From Chryseobacterium bernardetii (lineage in GTDB: Bacteria; Bacteroidota; Bacteroidia; Flavobacteriales; Weeksellaceae): a stretch of DNA of 64,000 nt. This document shows positions 26,805 through 35,282 of the stretch, piece after piece (within the stretch, counting starts at the first letter, position 1; every line of letters starts with the position of its first letter). The stretch is from NCBI RefSeq assembly GCF_003815975.1, contig NZ_CP033932.1, forward strand, positions 4,507,501 through 4,571,500. The letters are read 5' to 3'. The translations under genes and the position numbers were made by a program. Below the pieces are notes generated by a model. It was not told the DNA's origin. It made no database searches and saw only the letters and a program-made list of their open reading frames with translations.

Positions 26805-29507
26805 TCACTGTCTTTTTTTCGTTTTCTTCTGCTTCGCAAAAAGCGTGTCTTTCTGCAACATTTCTTCGTACTGTTTAAACAAGTATTCCAAACGCTCGGT
26901 GTCGTTTTTGAAAGGTTGCAAACGGTAACATTGTTCTATAGCAGTATCTAATTCTTGATGTGCTTGTAGCAAACCTTTGGGCATTGTGGTTGGATTATAC
27001 AGTTGTGACATTGTTTTGCTGGGATGTTTGGCTCGCTCATCTAATATGGCAAATACATAAAGGTTTAAATTTTCCTTTTGCTTGTTTGTAATGTCTGGAA
27101 ACGGAAAGGTGTTGAAGCATATTGAAGAGGAGAATATATAGTCTGTTTTGAATCTTCCTCCAACTGCTTTTACCCAAACTAGCATCATTGTTGATGAAAT
27201 TATACCAAACATATAAGGATCAAAATCATACACAGCTTGAGCTGTATTTGAAACTATATGATTTTCATCAAGAATTCCACACGGAATATAATTTCTTCTT
27301 ACTGAAGTAATTGTTGGGACAATGATTACTTCTTTTTTAAAATAACGTACTTCACCAAATTTATGTGGAGATGAAGCTAACTTGTTGGTCGCTGACTTTG
27401 TACTATTTAATCGCATTATGGTAACAGCATCAAATCTTCTTTTAATTTCATCACAAGAAAAAATATTTTCTAAGTCATTATCATTTACCCATAAACAGTA
27501 TTTACTATCCCCATCAATAAACTCTTTTGTTCCAACAAATGGTTTGATAATTTCCTTTGAGCTTGAACACTTTTCAATCAAATCATCTTTCTCTTTTTGA
27601 GACAACAAGAGATTCCCGCCATCTGTTGGCTGACTACCTTTCATCATGATTGGAAGTGATGAAATTGGTTTACTTCTTTTTGTTACAATAATATTTTTGG
27701 TGTCAGTCAAATAAGGATTTATATTTTTTACACTTTGCTTTAGATTTTGATTGTAAAGGAATTTCTCTGTACCGTCAATATTTCTTACTCCAATTATTAC
27801 TACTGCGACTCCTGCATTTCCTTTGGCGTTGTTGGTCCATTTAAAAGATTGGTGTGCAAAGTCAATTTCTTGTCCTTTACTTAAAACTAATGGCCACAAT
27901 AAGGCTACTTGTTCCCCTTGCGTTATGGAATTGGTCGTTACAAAAGCATATTTAGCTTTTGTATTCTGGATGTAATTGGTTCCCTTATAAAACCAACACG
28001 CTATGTAATCAAGTTTTTTATAGTTATTTACTCGTGAAAAGACAATTTTCATATCCTCCTTTTGAGTTTCGTCTTGTCGGCTATAACCCAAATAAGGTGG
28101 ATTCCCAATCACATACACTTCGTCTGTTGAAGAAATTGGGCATACTTCATTCCAATCTCTTCTCGTAGCATTACCTTGTTTTATTTGCCCTGCTTCTTTT
28201 AATGGTAATATAGGTTTCGATTTTCCGTAATCAAACAATCGTTCTTCAAACACTTTGTTCATTTGGTGTTCTGCCAACCAAAGTGAGAGTATTGCCATTT
28301 CGTGGGCAAAGTCATCTATTTCAATGCCATAAAATTGTGAAAGCTGTATTTCAGTCCACTTTATAGTAGGACTTTGTCCTTCTAAATCTGTAATTTTCTC
28401 TAAAATATTGATTTCTAAAAGGCGTATTTCTTTGTAGGTAATAATCAAGAAATTTCCACTACCACAAGCAGGGTCAAAGAATTTGATTTTGGAAATTCTT
28501 TTGATGAGTGTTCTTAAATGGTTTACTGTGGTCGCATTTTCATACGCTTCGTAGAGTTCATCAAGAAAGAGAGGTTTAATTAGTTTTAAGATATTTTCTA
28601 CAGAAGTGTAATGCATTCCTAAATCGCTTCGATATTCAGGAATTACTACTGCTTGTATCATTGACCCAAAAATATCAGGGTTAATATCTTTCCATTGTAA
28701 TTCACCTAACTCAAGAAGCGTTTTTCTTGCTTTTGTGGTAAACAGGGGTGAGTTTATTTTTTGATTAAACAATCCTCCATTTACATAAGGGAATTTGGCT
28801 AAAAAATCTGGATAATCTTTTCCGCTTTCGCTATCTAAACGGGCAAACAAATCATCTAAAAACGTATGAGTGTCTCTTCCGTTTTCGGCAGTATGCTGAG
28901 CTAGTGTATTGGTAAAAATGCTGTCTTGATCAAATATCTCGGTATCTTCTGCAAAAAAACAAAACAACAAACGGGACAAGAAGATATTGAGGTTGTGAAT
29001 ACTTTCTTTTGAATTGTAGATACTCGGATTTTCATCAATCAACAAATCATACAAAGAAGCCATTTTGTAAGATGCGTTTCTGTCTGCTTCATTATTGTTG
29101 GAAGCGTTATAAACTTCGCTACCTGCTAATGGCAAAAAGAAATCAAAGTAATTGGGTAGCTCTTTTAATTGAATATCTAAGTTTTTACCTAATTTCAAGT
29201 CTTTAGCAACTATTTGTTTATTGTCGGTAAGAATTGCAAATCTAGGTTGATGTTTTAGGATTCTTTCTTCTTTTGCAACCTCTTCAATACTACTCAGCAG
29301 TTTGTTAGATGCTTCAATTTTAAAGAATATTTTCTTTTTGTATAGTATTTCTCCATCAACTTTGGATAAATTGTAGTCTCCTTTTTTTAGTCGTGTTACA
29401 GATGTTTTAGAAATGCCGTATGCAACCAGCAACTCAAAGACAAATTCTTCTTTTGAGAAGTTGTCAATCAGATTCTCAACGTTATGCTTTATTTCAGTTG
29501 ATTTCAT
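26805..29507 (-). CDS. Class I SAM-dependent adenine DNA methyltransferase (COG1002-like)
   Basis: 900 residues. Motif I FDPACGSGNFL at 344-354 binds SAM and NPPYLGY at 469-475 is the N6-adenine motif IV. The N-terminal 300 residues (SRLLFCFFAEDTEIF, YVNGGLFN, LGMHYTS) follow large type IIG/ISP-like enzymes; a target-recognition region fills about 600-800. It should methylate the host's sites and so protect them from the helicase/nuclease pair encoded downstream. It shares one base with the XRE gene stop (TAATG). Whether the protein also cuts is not evident: I found no clear nuclease motif at the N-terminus. Confidence 0.88.
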   Translation of the reverse strand: MKSTEIKHNVENLIDNFSKEEFVFELLVAYGISKTSVTRLKKGDYNLSKVDGEILYKKKIFFKIEASNKLLSSIEEVAKEERILKHQPRFAILTDNKQIVAKDLKLGKNLDIQLKELPNYFDFFLPLAGSEVYNASNNNEADRNASYKMASLYDLLIDENPSIYNSKESIHNLNIFLSRLLFCFFAEDTEIFDQDSIFTNTLAQHTAENGRDTHTFLDDLFARLDSESGKDYPDFLAKFPYVNGGLFNQKINSPLFTTKARKTLLELGELQWKDINPDIFGSMIQAVVIPEYRSDLGMHYTSVENILKLIKPLFLDELYEAYENATTVNHLRTLIKRISKIKFFDPACGSGNFLIITYKEIRLLEINILEKITDLEGQSPTIKWTEIQLSQFYGIEIDDFAHEMAILSLWLAEHQMNKVFEERLFDYGKSKPILPLKEAGQIKQGNATRRDWNEVCPISSTDEVYVIGNPPYLGYSRQDETQKEDMKIVFSRVNNYKKLDYIACWFYKGTNYIQNTKAKYAFVTTNSITQGEQVALLWPLVLSKGQEIDFAHQSFKWTNNAKGNAGVAVVIIGVRNIDGTEKFLYNQNLKQSVKNINPYLTDTKNIIVTKRSKPISSLPIMMKGSQPTDGGNLLLSQKEKDDLIEKCSSSKEIIKPFVGTKEFIDGDSKYCLWVNDNDLENIFSCDEIKRRFDAVTIMRLNSTKSATNKLASSPHKFGEVRYFKKEVIIVPTITSVRRNYIPCGILDENHIVSNTAQAVYDFDPYMFGIISSTMMLVWVKAVGGRFKTDYIFSSSICFNTFPFPDITNKQKENLNLYVFAILDERAKHPSKTMSQLYNPTTMPKGLLQAHQELDTAIEQCYRLQPFKNDTERLEYLFKQYEEMLQKDTLFAKQKKTKKRQ

Positions 29508-29713
29508 TAGTTATTTTGTTCAGGTTTGTTAGAAACTAGCAATTCTTTCACGTCTATGTCTAAAATATCCGCTATCTCCATTAAGGTTTCCAATCTCGGT
29601 TGTTGCCTGTTCTGAGCATAAGCGTTTACCATATTGTAGCTTTTTCCGAGTTTTTCAGCCAACCAAGTTTGCTTAATTCCCTTTTGTTCCAACACTTCCT
29701 TAATTCTGTTCAT
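29507..29713 (-). CDS. XRE-family HTH regulator, probable controller of the R-M-like operon
   Basis: 68 residues, a single helix-turn-helix domain (QTWLAEKLGKSYNMVNAYAQ, then PRLETLMEIADIL). Size and first place in the operon fit a controller protein that sets the timing of methylase and nuclease synthesis. A perfect palindrome lies 17 bases upstream of the ATG. It ends where the methyltransferase starts, so the two are co-translated. Confidence 0.85.
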   Translation of the reverse strand: MNRIKEVLEQKGIKQTWLAEKLGKSYNMVNAYAQNRQQPRLETLMEIADILDIDVKELLVSNKPEQNN

Positions 29714-29729
29714 TGTAATTCGGTTTTGT

Positions 29730-29743
29730 ACCTTTTAAAAGGT
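29730..29743. promoter_or_regulatory. Palindromic operator upstream of the XRE regulator
   Basis: ACCTTTTAAAAGGT, a perfect 14-bp palindrome, 17 bp before the regulator's ATG (29713). Location and symmetry fit autoregulation by the encoded HTH dimer. Confidence 0.55.
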
Positions 29744-29931
29744 CTCATTGAATTGCTTTGCTTATTTCAAACGTTAATTTGTCTGTCGCTAAATTAGTAA
29801 AATTATTTAATGGTATCTCGAAAAACTGTGTATATAATGTGGTTATTTTGTTTAGCTATAGGAGGAAAGGGCTAAACCTATCATTGGCTTTTATGATGAC
29901 GCAAAATGAACAAGAAAACAGAACAAGTCGA

Positions 29932-30243
29932 TTATCTTTTTTGACGAGGATATTGCTTCTTTTTCTTCATACGGTTAGCAAACTGTTCTTCCTCGTAGTC
30001 CACGCCCTGTGTGTCTGACAATAAGTTGAACAATCCCAAATCGATACTTTGCGAATGTTCCTGTGGGATAAACTCAAAAAGGTCTTTTGTTGGCAAATCA
30101 TCTATTGTATACGTTTTGGAAACAGGGCTATTCTGTATTTTCAGTTCAGGTTTGTTTCCGTTGTTCCACCAATCGTTAAATACATTTGCCGATAGGTTTC
30201 TATCCAAAGCTGAACCGTTCCAAACGCTACGGCTTCGGGGCAT
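29932..30243 (-). pseudogene. C-terminal fragment of a mobilization relaxase
   Basis: 103 codons. The start PRSRSVWNGSALDRNLSANV and the end DYEEEQFANRMKKKKQYPRQ match the tail of Bacteroidota MobB-type relaxases; the catalytic N-terminal part is absent. The ATG used is an internal codon created by the junction with integrase sequence (see 30227-30295). It marks a lost conjugative or mobilizable element and is unlikely to be functional. Confidence 0.65.
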
Positions 30244-30295
30244 TCTTTTTAAGGTAGAAAAGCACCTTAAATGTTGATTTTTTTGTCGTTTCCAT
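30227..30295 (-). pseudogene. N-terminal fragment of a tyrosine integrase
   Basis: Twenty-two codons, METTKKSTFKVLFYLKKNAP then KP and a stop, matching the first residues of Bacteroidota site-specific tyrosine recombinases. The remainder is gone; the sequence passes directly into the relaxase fragment in another frame with a 17-base overlap. A deletion joining the two genes explains this. Confidence 0.7.
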
Positions 30296-30406
30296 ACTCA
30301 CAATTCTTAATGATAAAATTAAACTTATGTGAGCTACGGAACAACATGAAAAATTGCGCAAAAATCTGAAATACAACATTTTGAATCGATTGTTTGCGAT
30401 GTTTAA

Positions 30407-30424
30407 AAGTAACGTTTTAGTAAC
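30407..30424. repeat. Direct repeat AGTAAC x2, 11-bp period, upstream of the integrase remnant
   Basis: AGTAACG (30407-30413) and AGTAACC (30418-30424), about 112 bp upstream of the integrase ATG. Same spacing as the pair at 22437-22454. May be an integrase arm-type site. Confidence 0.4.
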
Positions 30425-30481
30425 CTTACTTTTGCCAATCGTTGCTTTTTCCTGCTTTTTACCACATTACCAAAAAATCAT

Positions 30482-30516
30482 AAAACGGCTGTAAAGCCTT
30501 TATTTACAACCGTTTT
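30482..30516. terminator. Hairpin terminator after the SUFU gene
   Basis: AAAACGGCTGTAAA (30482-30495) pairs with TTTACAACCGTTTT (30503-30516) with one mismatch. On the minus strand it lies 38 bases after the SUFU-domain stop and closes the effector/immunity cluster. Confidence 0.75.
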
Positions 30517-30553
30517 TCCTGTTTTCAATCTTTGATGTATATTTACTGAAAAT

Positions 30554-31117
30554 TTATTTTAAAATCGATTTTCTGTTAATGTCAAAAATATCAATTTCAT
30601 TTTCTTCTAACAATGTCTCTAAAGCATCGGAACCTTTTTGCTTAAATAATTCAAACTCAAGTTCTGATATCGGGATAGCAAGAAGGAAATGGACTTCTTC
30701 ATTTTGTACCATAAAATCTTCAAGTTTATCCTCCCACAAATACGGTGTAGTAAAATAAACATGTTTCATTTCAGAAGTAGGGTAATACATTTCAACAAGT
30801 TTTTCAAAAACCACCCCTTCAGAAACCTTCCATTGATCTTTAATGCAAAAAAAAGCACTTGTGCTCAAAATATTCCCAACTTTATCTTGCGCCGAATATC
30901 CTGAAATCATTAATTCGTACTTTTTATCCCCTAAAGAATAGTCAGACAATCCTATTGTAGCATAAAAAAAAACATTTTTATCTAAAGGATCGGGACATTC
31001 CATAATGAAAATGGCATTCTCACCAGTATCATCTCCATATTTAATGACTTTTGGTTCTGTACCTATTAATGGGGAAAGCTTTTTATATAATTCCTTTTGT
31101 CTTTCTGTTGGTTTCAT
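30554..31117 (-). CDS. Suppressor-of-fused (SUFU) domain protein, probable immunity
   Basis: 187 residues, no signal peptide. Beta-rich N-terminus (YGDDTGENAIFIMECPDPLD), then LMISGY and a Y-rich middle (HVYFTTPYLW) and FLLAIPISELEF, typical of bacterial SUFU-domain proteins, a family of toxin-neutralising proteins in polymorphic toxin loci. It lies downstream of two Tdi1-type genes of the T6SS effector operon but behind a separate terminator, so it may protect against an effector not encoded here. Confidence 0.65.
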   Translation of the reverse strand: MKPTERQKELYKKLSPLIGTEPKVIKYGDDTGENAIFIMECPDPLDKNVFFYATIGLSDYSLGDKKYELMISGYSAQDKVGNILSTSAFFCIKDQWKVSEGVVFEKLVEMYYPTSEMKHVYFTTPYLWEDKLEDFMVQNEEVHFLLAIPISELEFELFKQKGSDALETLLEENEIDIFDINRKSILK

Positions 31118-31182
31118 CTATAAAAGCATTTTAAAAAATAACTATCAAATATTAGGGTTTCAGCTGGCAAAATGTAATAAAA

Positions 31183-31203
31183 AAGCTACCTAAGAGGCAG
31201 CTT
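31183..31203 (-). terminator. Intrinsic terminator between the two immunity genes
   Basis: On the minus strand AAGCTGCCT, loop CTT, AGGTAGCTT (one mismatch) followed by a T run. It lies 41 bases after the stop of the downstream Tdi1-like gene. Confidence 0.75.
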
Positions 31204-31243
31204 CCATTATATCACTAATACCTATTTAAGAGTATTTGTCTTT

Positions 31244-31801
31244 TTATTCGATCTTGCCTAAAGCTTGTGCAACGATGGATAAATGCTCTCTTAATTTAAC
31301 TTTTTGTAAATTTTCTACTTTTTCCGGTCCCCCGAGCCCTAGAATAGGCACGTAACCATAACATTCATCTGATTCAACTTTTCCAAGTCTTTCTTTCGCT
31401 GGTTCGTAATTATCTAATAATAATTCTTGAGAGAAATATTCCCAATCAGTCATTATCGAATTGAACAAAACATTAACTTTTCTTCCAATCACCTTTGAAA
31501 CGCCATGACGGATGTCAATATAAATCACACTTCCACCCTCATACGAATATAATCCCCCAAAAGCATCCCTAGCAAAACAAATTGATGGTTCGTGGACAGG
31601 AACATAAATTTCCTTTAAAATAGGATCAAATTGCACCGGATCAACTACCCAAAAAAAACTATCCATATAACTTCCTGCACCGTTCGAAATAAAACTGAAA
31701 AGCTCATCCGGTAAAAAGCTTTTTACTTGTTCAAGGTGATCATTTGGCAACTCGACTTTATGCTCAATATTTCCGTATTCTTCAATAAATTTTTCAAACA
31801 T
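31244..31801 (-). CDS. Tdi1-family (GAD-like/DUF1851) T6SS immunity protein, copy 2
   Basis: 185 residues, cytosolic. The N-terminal GAD-like half (SFLPDELFSFISNGAGSYMD) is followed by a DUF1851-type C-terminus ending YGYVPILGLGG and LSIVAQALGKIE. The Tdi1 family neutralises Tde1-type (Ntox15) DNase effectors of T6SS. It is a paralog of the neighbour at 32002 (YGYVPILGLGG versus FGYVPLLGLGG). A duplicate may broaden protection against related toxins. Confidence 0.8.
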   Translation of the reverse strand: MFEKFIEEYGNIEHKVELPNDHLEQVKSFLPDELFSFISNGAGSYMDSFFWVVDPVQFDPILKEIYVPVHEPSICFARDAFGGLYSYEGGSVIYIDIRHGVSKVIGRKVNVLFNSIMTDWEYFSQELLLDNYEPAKERLGKVESDECYGYVPILGLGGPEKVENLQKVKLREHLSIVAQALGKIE

Positions 31802-31948
31802 GAAATCTTTTTTACTATAACAAATATGATCATTTAAGCCTACTACGGTAAAGTTCGACGTTTAAATATGACTTTAGCACTTTTATCCGCATACAAATTA
31901 TCCACATCATGCATCGTTTCTGTCTTGTAAACTTACAATGCCAAAATA

Positions 31949-31969
31949 AAGCCGACAATTTAGCGGCTT
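31949..31969 (-). terminator. Hairpin terminator after the first Tdi1-like gene
   Basis: On the minus strand AAGCCG, nine-base loop, CGGCTT, then TATTTT. It lies 33 bases after the gene's stop. Confidence 0.6.
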
Positions 31970-32001
31970 GTATGTTTTAATTATGTGGAATCGTGAATTT
32001 C

Positions 32002-32559
32002 TTACTCAATTTTACCCACAGTCTGTGCTATCAGAGAAATGTGTACTTTTAAATTAACTTTATCCAAATTTTCAGATTTTTCAGCACCTCCTAATCCCAG
32101 TAATGGAACGTAGCCAAACGATTCCTCAAAATTTAAATCACCTAGTCTTTTTTTGGCCGCTACAAAATTCTTCCCTGAAAGATCCGAATCAATATAAGAT
32201 GAATCTGTTAAATCTTCAAATAAATATTTTAATCCTGATTCTAATACTTTAGATATCCCGTGCCGATAATCTAGTAAAACAGTATGACTATTCTCCCAAA
32301 TAATCAAGTCTGACAAACCAGTTGCAAACATAACAATCGGATTTTGATAGACCGGGCTATAAGAATCATCTAGAATATTAGCAAATTCATCAGGATTTAC
32401 AACTTTTAAATAGCCGTCCATAAAAGATCCAAAACCATACTCTTTCCAGAAAGTAATTAGCACTTCTGGTAAATGATTCTGATACTTTTCAATGGTTTCA
32501 TTCGTAGGTTTTTCCTGTATTGTGTAATCAGGATACTGTTTAAAAAATTCTTCAAACAT
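32002..32559 (-). CDS. Tdi1-family (GAD-like/DUF1851) T6SS immunity protein, copy 1
   Basis: 185 residues. It begins 42 bp after the effector stop and shares the Tdi1 layout: GAD-like N-terminus (HLPEVLITFWKEYGFGSFMD) and C-terminal FGYVPLLGLGGAEKSENL. Being the first gene after the Ntox15 effector, it is the likely cognate immunity protein that blocks DNase activity in the producing cell and its kin. About half its residues match the copy at 31244, by eye. Confidence 0.82.
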   Translation of the reverse strand: MFEEFFKQYPDYTIQEKPTNETIEKYQNHLPEVLITFWKEYGFGSFMDGYLKVVNPDEFANILDDSYSPVYQNPIVMFATGLSDLIIWENSHTVLLDYRHGISKVLESGLKYLFEDLTDSSYIDSDLSGKNFVAAKKRLGDLNFEESFGYVPLLGLGGAEKSENLDKVNLKVHISLIAQTVGKIE

Positions 32560-32601
32560 ATTTAATATTTTGCTTTTACAAATATAACTATTTCCAATGA
32601 G

Positions 32602-34173
32602 TTACGGGTATAAATGAACATTCAAATAAGTACTTTTCCTCTCTGCCTCAGACATTTTTTCTGCCGCATCTCTGACACTTTTATCCAATTCGTCTATCCG
32701 TGTTTTCCATTGACTTCCAAGACTGGAATTAACTCTCTTATCACCTAGACCAGTAACTTTATCACCAAAGCCACCAGCAATCTGATCAGGGTCATGCAGT
32801 GCTGCCTTATCCTGCATAAATTCATCAGCTTTCTTCTTCGCTTCCTCTCTGGTGAAGCCTTGATCTCTAAATTCTCTCACCTTATTGCTATGTGCTTCCT
32901 CTCTAAATCTTTTCTGAGCTGCACTACCTTCTGCTGATCTTCCATTTTTTAAATATTCATCCCTATTCTTCAAAAAATCGTCTACACTTAGTTTATTTAA
33001 ACCTTCTTGTTGTCCTTTTAATTGTCGGATGAACTCATCTAAATCATGCTCTAGATTTTTTAAAAATGGATTTGTTAACTTAAATTTGGGTAGCATACTT
33101 CTTGTCACTACAGCTGCTATATCATCCGCTTCTTTCTTTGCTAATTGCTCTAAGGTTTCTGCTATACCCCTTTTTGCACCAGCTTCCAATGCTTCTTTAC
33201 CCGCTTTTTCAGCTCCAGCCTCGGCAACTTCCTTTACAGTTTTTTCAACAACGACTTCTGCACCTTCTTTTAATGCTGTCTTACCTGCGGTAGCTGCCAC
33301 CGAGCCACCAGCAGTGTACACAGCTGCAACAGCATCTGGTATAAATTCTCCAACTGTAGTACCGATCTTCCGAGGATTTTTAGCGATCCATTCGCCCGTA
33401 TCCTGAGCTCCCTTGACAATATCATTTCCAAGCTTGTCCCAATTCTCTTCCTTGGAAGCCCAATCCCATGTTGAATTTGCTGCTTTTTCTAGATTCCCCG
33501 GTGTCGTACTCCATTTGTATGCCTCATTAAGTCCTTTAGTAGTCGCCTCATACCCCTCTTTCACCATTCCTCCTAAAGCTTCGGCAGTACCTACCGGGTC
33601 TTGCCCAACCTGATAGATTACTTCCCCAAGCCCGACTACTCCATTCACCGCCCCTTCAACTAATCCCGTTCCAAGATCATCAAACCAATCCTTAGCCCCT
33701 GCAATAGGTTTCATCCAGTCAGGAATCATCTTATCCCTTTCAGCTCGATTTTCTTTTGTTTTTTGTTCAAGCCAGTCAAATCCTTCTTTGATGTAATCGC
33801 TGGGCATCTTCCCTTCTCCTATACCATAAGCAACGGCGGAAGCCCTATCAAAAAATATACTGATCTTACCTCCAAAAATACAATTGCAGGTAGAATCTTC
33901 TAGAAGCATCCTGTTTCCATTAATTTTTACACCATCCTTCGGATTATCCCATTGCAAGGTAGTAGGTAAACAGGTTACACCCGTAGCCCATTTTGCAGGA
34001 CAGGTACAAAGTCCCATTGGTTTAAGGTGAAAGAAAGGCAACTTATCTGCTTCGGTTGCCATTGGCACCGCATAAATAGTCGTATTTTTGTTAAAGCTAA
34101 CCCGTAATGTCGATGGGCTCGTTCCTTTATCGCAGGCGAGAAAAGCACCCTCTGGCACATACTTTTTTGCCAT
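32602..34173 (-). CDS. T6SS effector: DUF4280/PAAR-like N-terminus with Ntox15 (HxxD) toxin domain
   Basis: 523 residues. Residues 1-110 are a DUF4280/PAAR-like tip (VPEGAFLACDKGTSPSTLRV, with Cys-rich TCNCIFGG), which caps VgrG. Residues 110-380 are an alanine/glycine-rich helical linker. Residues about 385-523 are polymorphic toxin type 15: LKGQQEGLNKLSVDDFLKNR, then ALHDPDQIAGG with the HxxD pair His460/Asp463, then DKRVNSSLGSQWKTR. Ntox15 proteins such as Tde1 are DNases. It lies after VgrG and is followed by Tdi1-type immunity genes, a standard effector set. Confidence 0.87.
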   Translation of the reverse strand: MAKKYVPEGAFLACDKGTSPSTLRVSFNKNTTIYAVPMATEADKLPFFHLKPMGLCTCPAKWATGVTCLPTTLQWDNPKDGVKINGNRMLLEDSTCNCIFGGKISIFFDRASAVAYGIGEGKMPSDYIKEGFDWLEQKTKENRAERDKMIPDWMKPIAGAKDWFDDLGTGLVEGAVNGVVGLGEVIYQVGQDPVGTAEALGGMVKEGYEATTKGLNEAYKWSTTPGNLEKAANSTWDWASKEENWDKLGNDIVKGAQDTGEWIAKNPRKIGTTVGEFIPDAVAAVYTAGGSVAATAGKTALKEGAEVVVEKTVKEVAEAGAEKAGKEALEAGAKRGIAETLEQLAKKEADDIAAVVTRSMLPKFKLTNPFLKNLEHDLDEFIRQLKGQQEGLNKLSVDDFLKNRDEYLKNGRSAEGSAAQKRFREEAHSNKVREFRDQGFTREEAKKKADEFMQDKAALHDPDQIAGGFGDKVTGLGDKRVNSSLGSQWKTRIDELDKSVRDAAEKMSEAERKSTYLNVHLYP

Positions 34174-34180
34174 GATCCAC

Positions 34181-34462
34181 TTATTTATAATTAACGTTCT
34201 TAACGCAGGTGCAGATTTCTACCAATTTGGTTTTTCTAAAAATCCGCTCCAATTCACTTAGGTTTTCTTTCGACTCCAAGACCGTGAAATCAGGAATCTT
34301 TAATATTTCCGATACCAGACAACCTGATAAACGTTTAATCTTTACGTTGTCGGCATAGATATCGAGACAGTTTAGTTCTGCTAGTTTATCGGCATCCTTA
34401 CTGCTCAGTAGTATAAAGTATCGGTCATTTTGAAAGACAAGATCCTCTATCTTAAAAATCAT
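34181..34462 (-). CDS. Small protein of the VgrG-effector operon
   Basis: 93 residues with two Cys near the end (VEICTCVKN); not recognised. Overlaps the preceding gene by four bases (ATGA) and precedes the effector by seven bases. Possibly an adaptor or chaperone for the PAAR-like effector. Confidence 0.5.
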   Translation of the reverse strand: MIFKIEDLVFQNDRYFILLSSKDADKLAELNCLDIYADNVKIKRLSGCLVSEILKIPDFTVLESKENLSELERIFRKTKLVEICTCVKNVNYK

Positions 34463-35280
34463 ATTGCTTTTAAAATATTTCTTTCTTCACGGTACAGCGT
34501 ACCGGGAATTTCAGCTATACTCATGCACATACTCTGTTCAGACCAAGGCCATTCATCCAAACGGTATCTCTCGATGTAACCTAACTGTAGCTGTGTAGGA
34601 ACACGTGGCCTATTTTTCAGAATCCTGATCATGGCAGTAACTTTCTCCTGTTCAAACTTTTCATCGTCAATTGTCCCTTGAACTTCAATTTGGATTTTAC
34701 CATCTTCTAATTCTGTAAGTGTCTCCACGGTATTAATAGGAATCATTTTTGCCGCCAAAAAATTGGGAAGTTCACGATATCCAATTGTCTCCTCGTCTTT
34801 TTTTAACTGATTTCCATGAATACCGGGGAATAGAAGAAGATACGGCTGTGCAAAACGCAAAGCATCCGATAAGTTGTCTGCGTTTTCCAAAAGTTCATTA
34901 ATACCTGTGATAAAAATATCTTTGTGCGCATCTTTCTTATGTACTTTTACAAGCTCAGGTTTAATTTTTTCCCATTTCCGGCGTATATCTTCCATATTTA
35001 AGATAGTATCTAATTGCCCTTTTTCATTTAGTGTAAAAATCAGTTCATTCCTAATCTCATGAATATCCCCCACCCAACTGTACAAGCCAGTGGCATTACT
35101 CTGCTTATAGTGGATGGTATTAATTTTAAATGTGGGAACTCCTTTACTCACGGACAATAACTTTACATCGAGACCAATTTCCAAATGATTTTCATTGCGT
35201 AAACCCTGAAATTGATAACGCTCTTCCCTGAGGAAAGCATACTTTCTTGTTTTCCCCACATCCTGAATATCGAACTCCAT
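34459..35280 (-). CDS. Conserved protein between VgrG and the effector, candidate T6SS adaptor
   Basis: 273 residues. A beta-rich N-terminus (KYAFLREERYQFQGLRNENH), a helical middle (ENADNLSDALRFAQPYLLLF) and a C-terminal region with an acidic beta sheet (QIEVQGTIDDEKFEQEK). It starts two bases after VgrG and runs into the 93-residue gene. No known family is recognised; its position between VgrG and the cargo suggests an effector-loading adaptor. Confidence 0.55.
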   Translation of the reverse strand: MEFDIQDVGKTRKYAFLREERYQFQGLRNENHLEIGLDVKLLSVSKGVPTFKINTIHYKQSNATGLYSWVGDIHEIRNELIFTLNEKGQLDTILNMEDIRRKWEKIKPELVKVHKKDAHKDIFITGINELLENADNLSDALRFAQPYLLLFPGIHGNQLKKDEETIGYRELPNFLAAKMIPINTVETLTELEDGKIQIEVQGTIDDEKFEQEKVTAMIRILKNRPRVPTQLQLGYIERYRLDEWPWSEQSMCMSIAEIPGTLYREERNILKAI

Positions 35281-35282
35281 AA

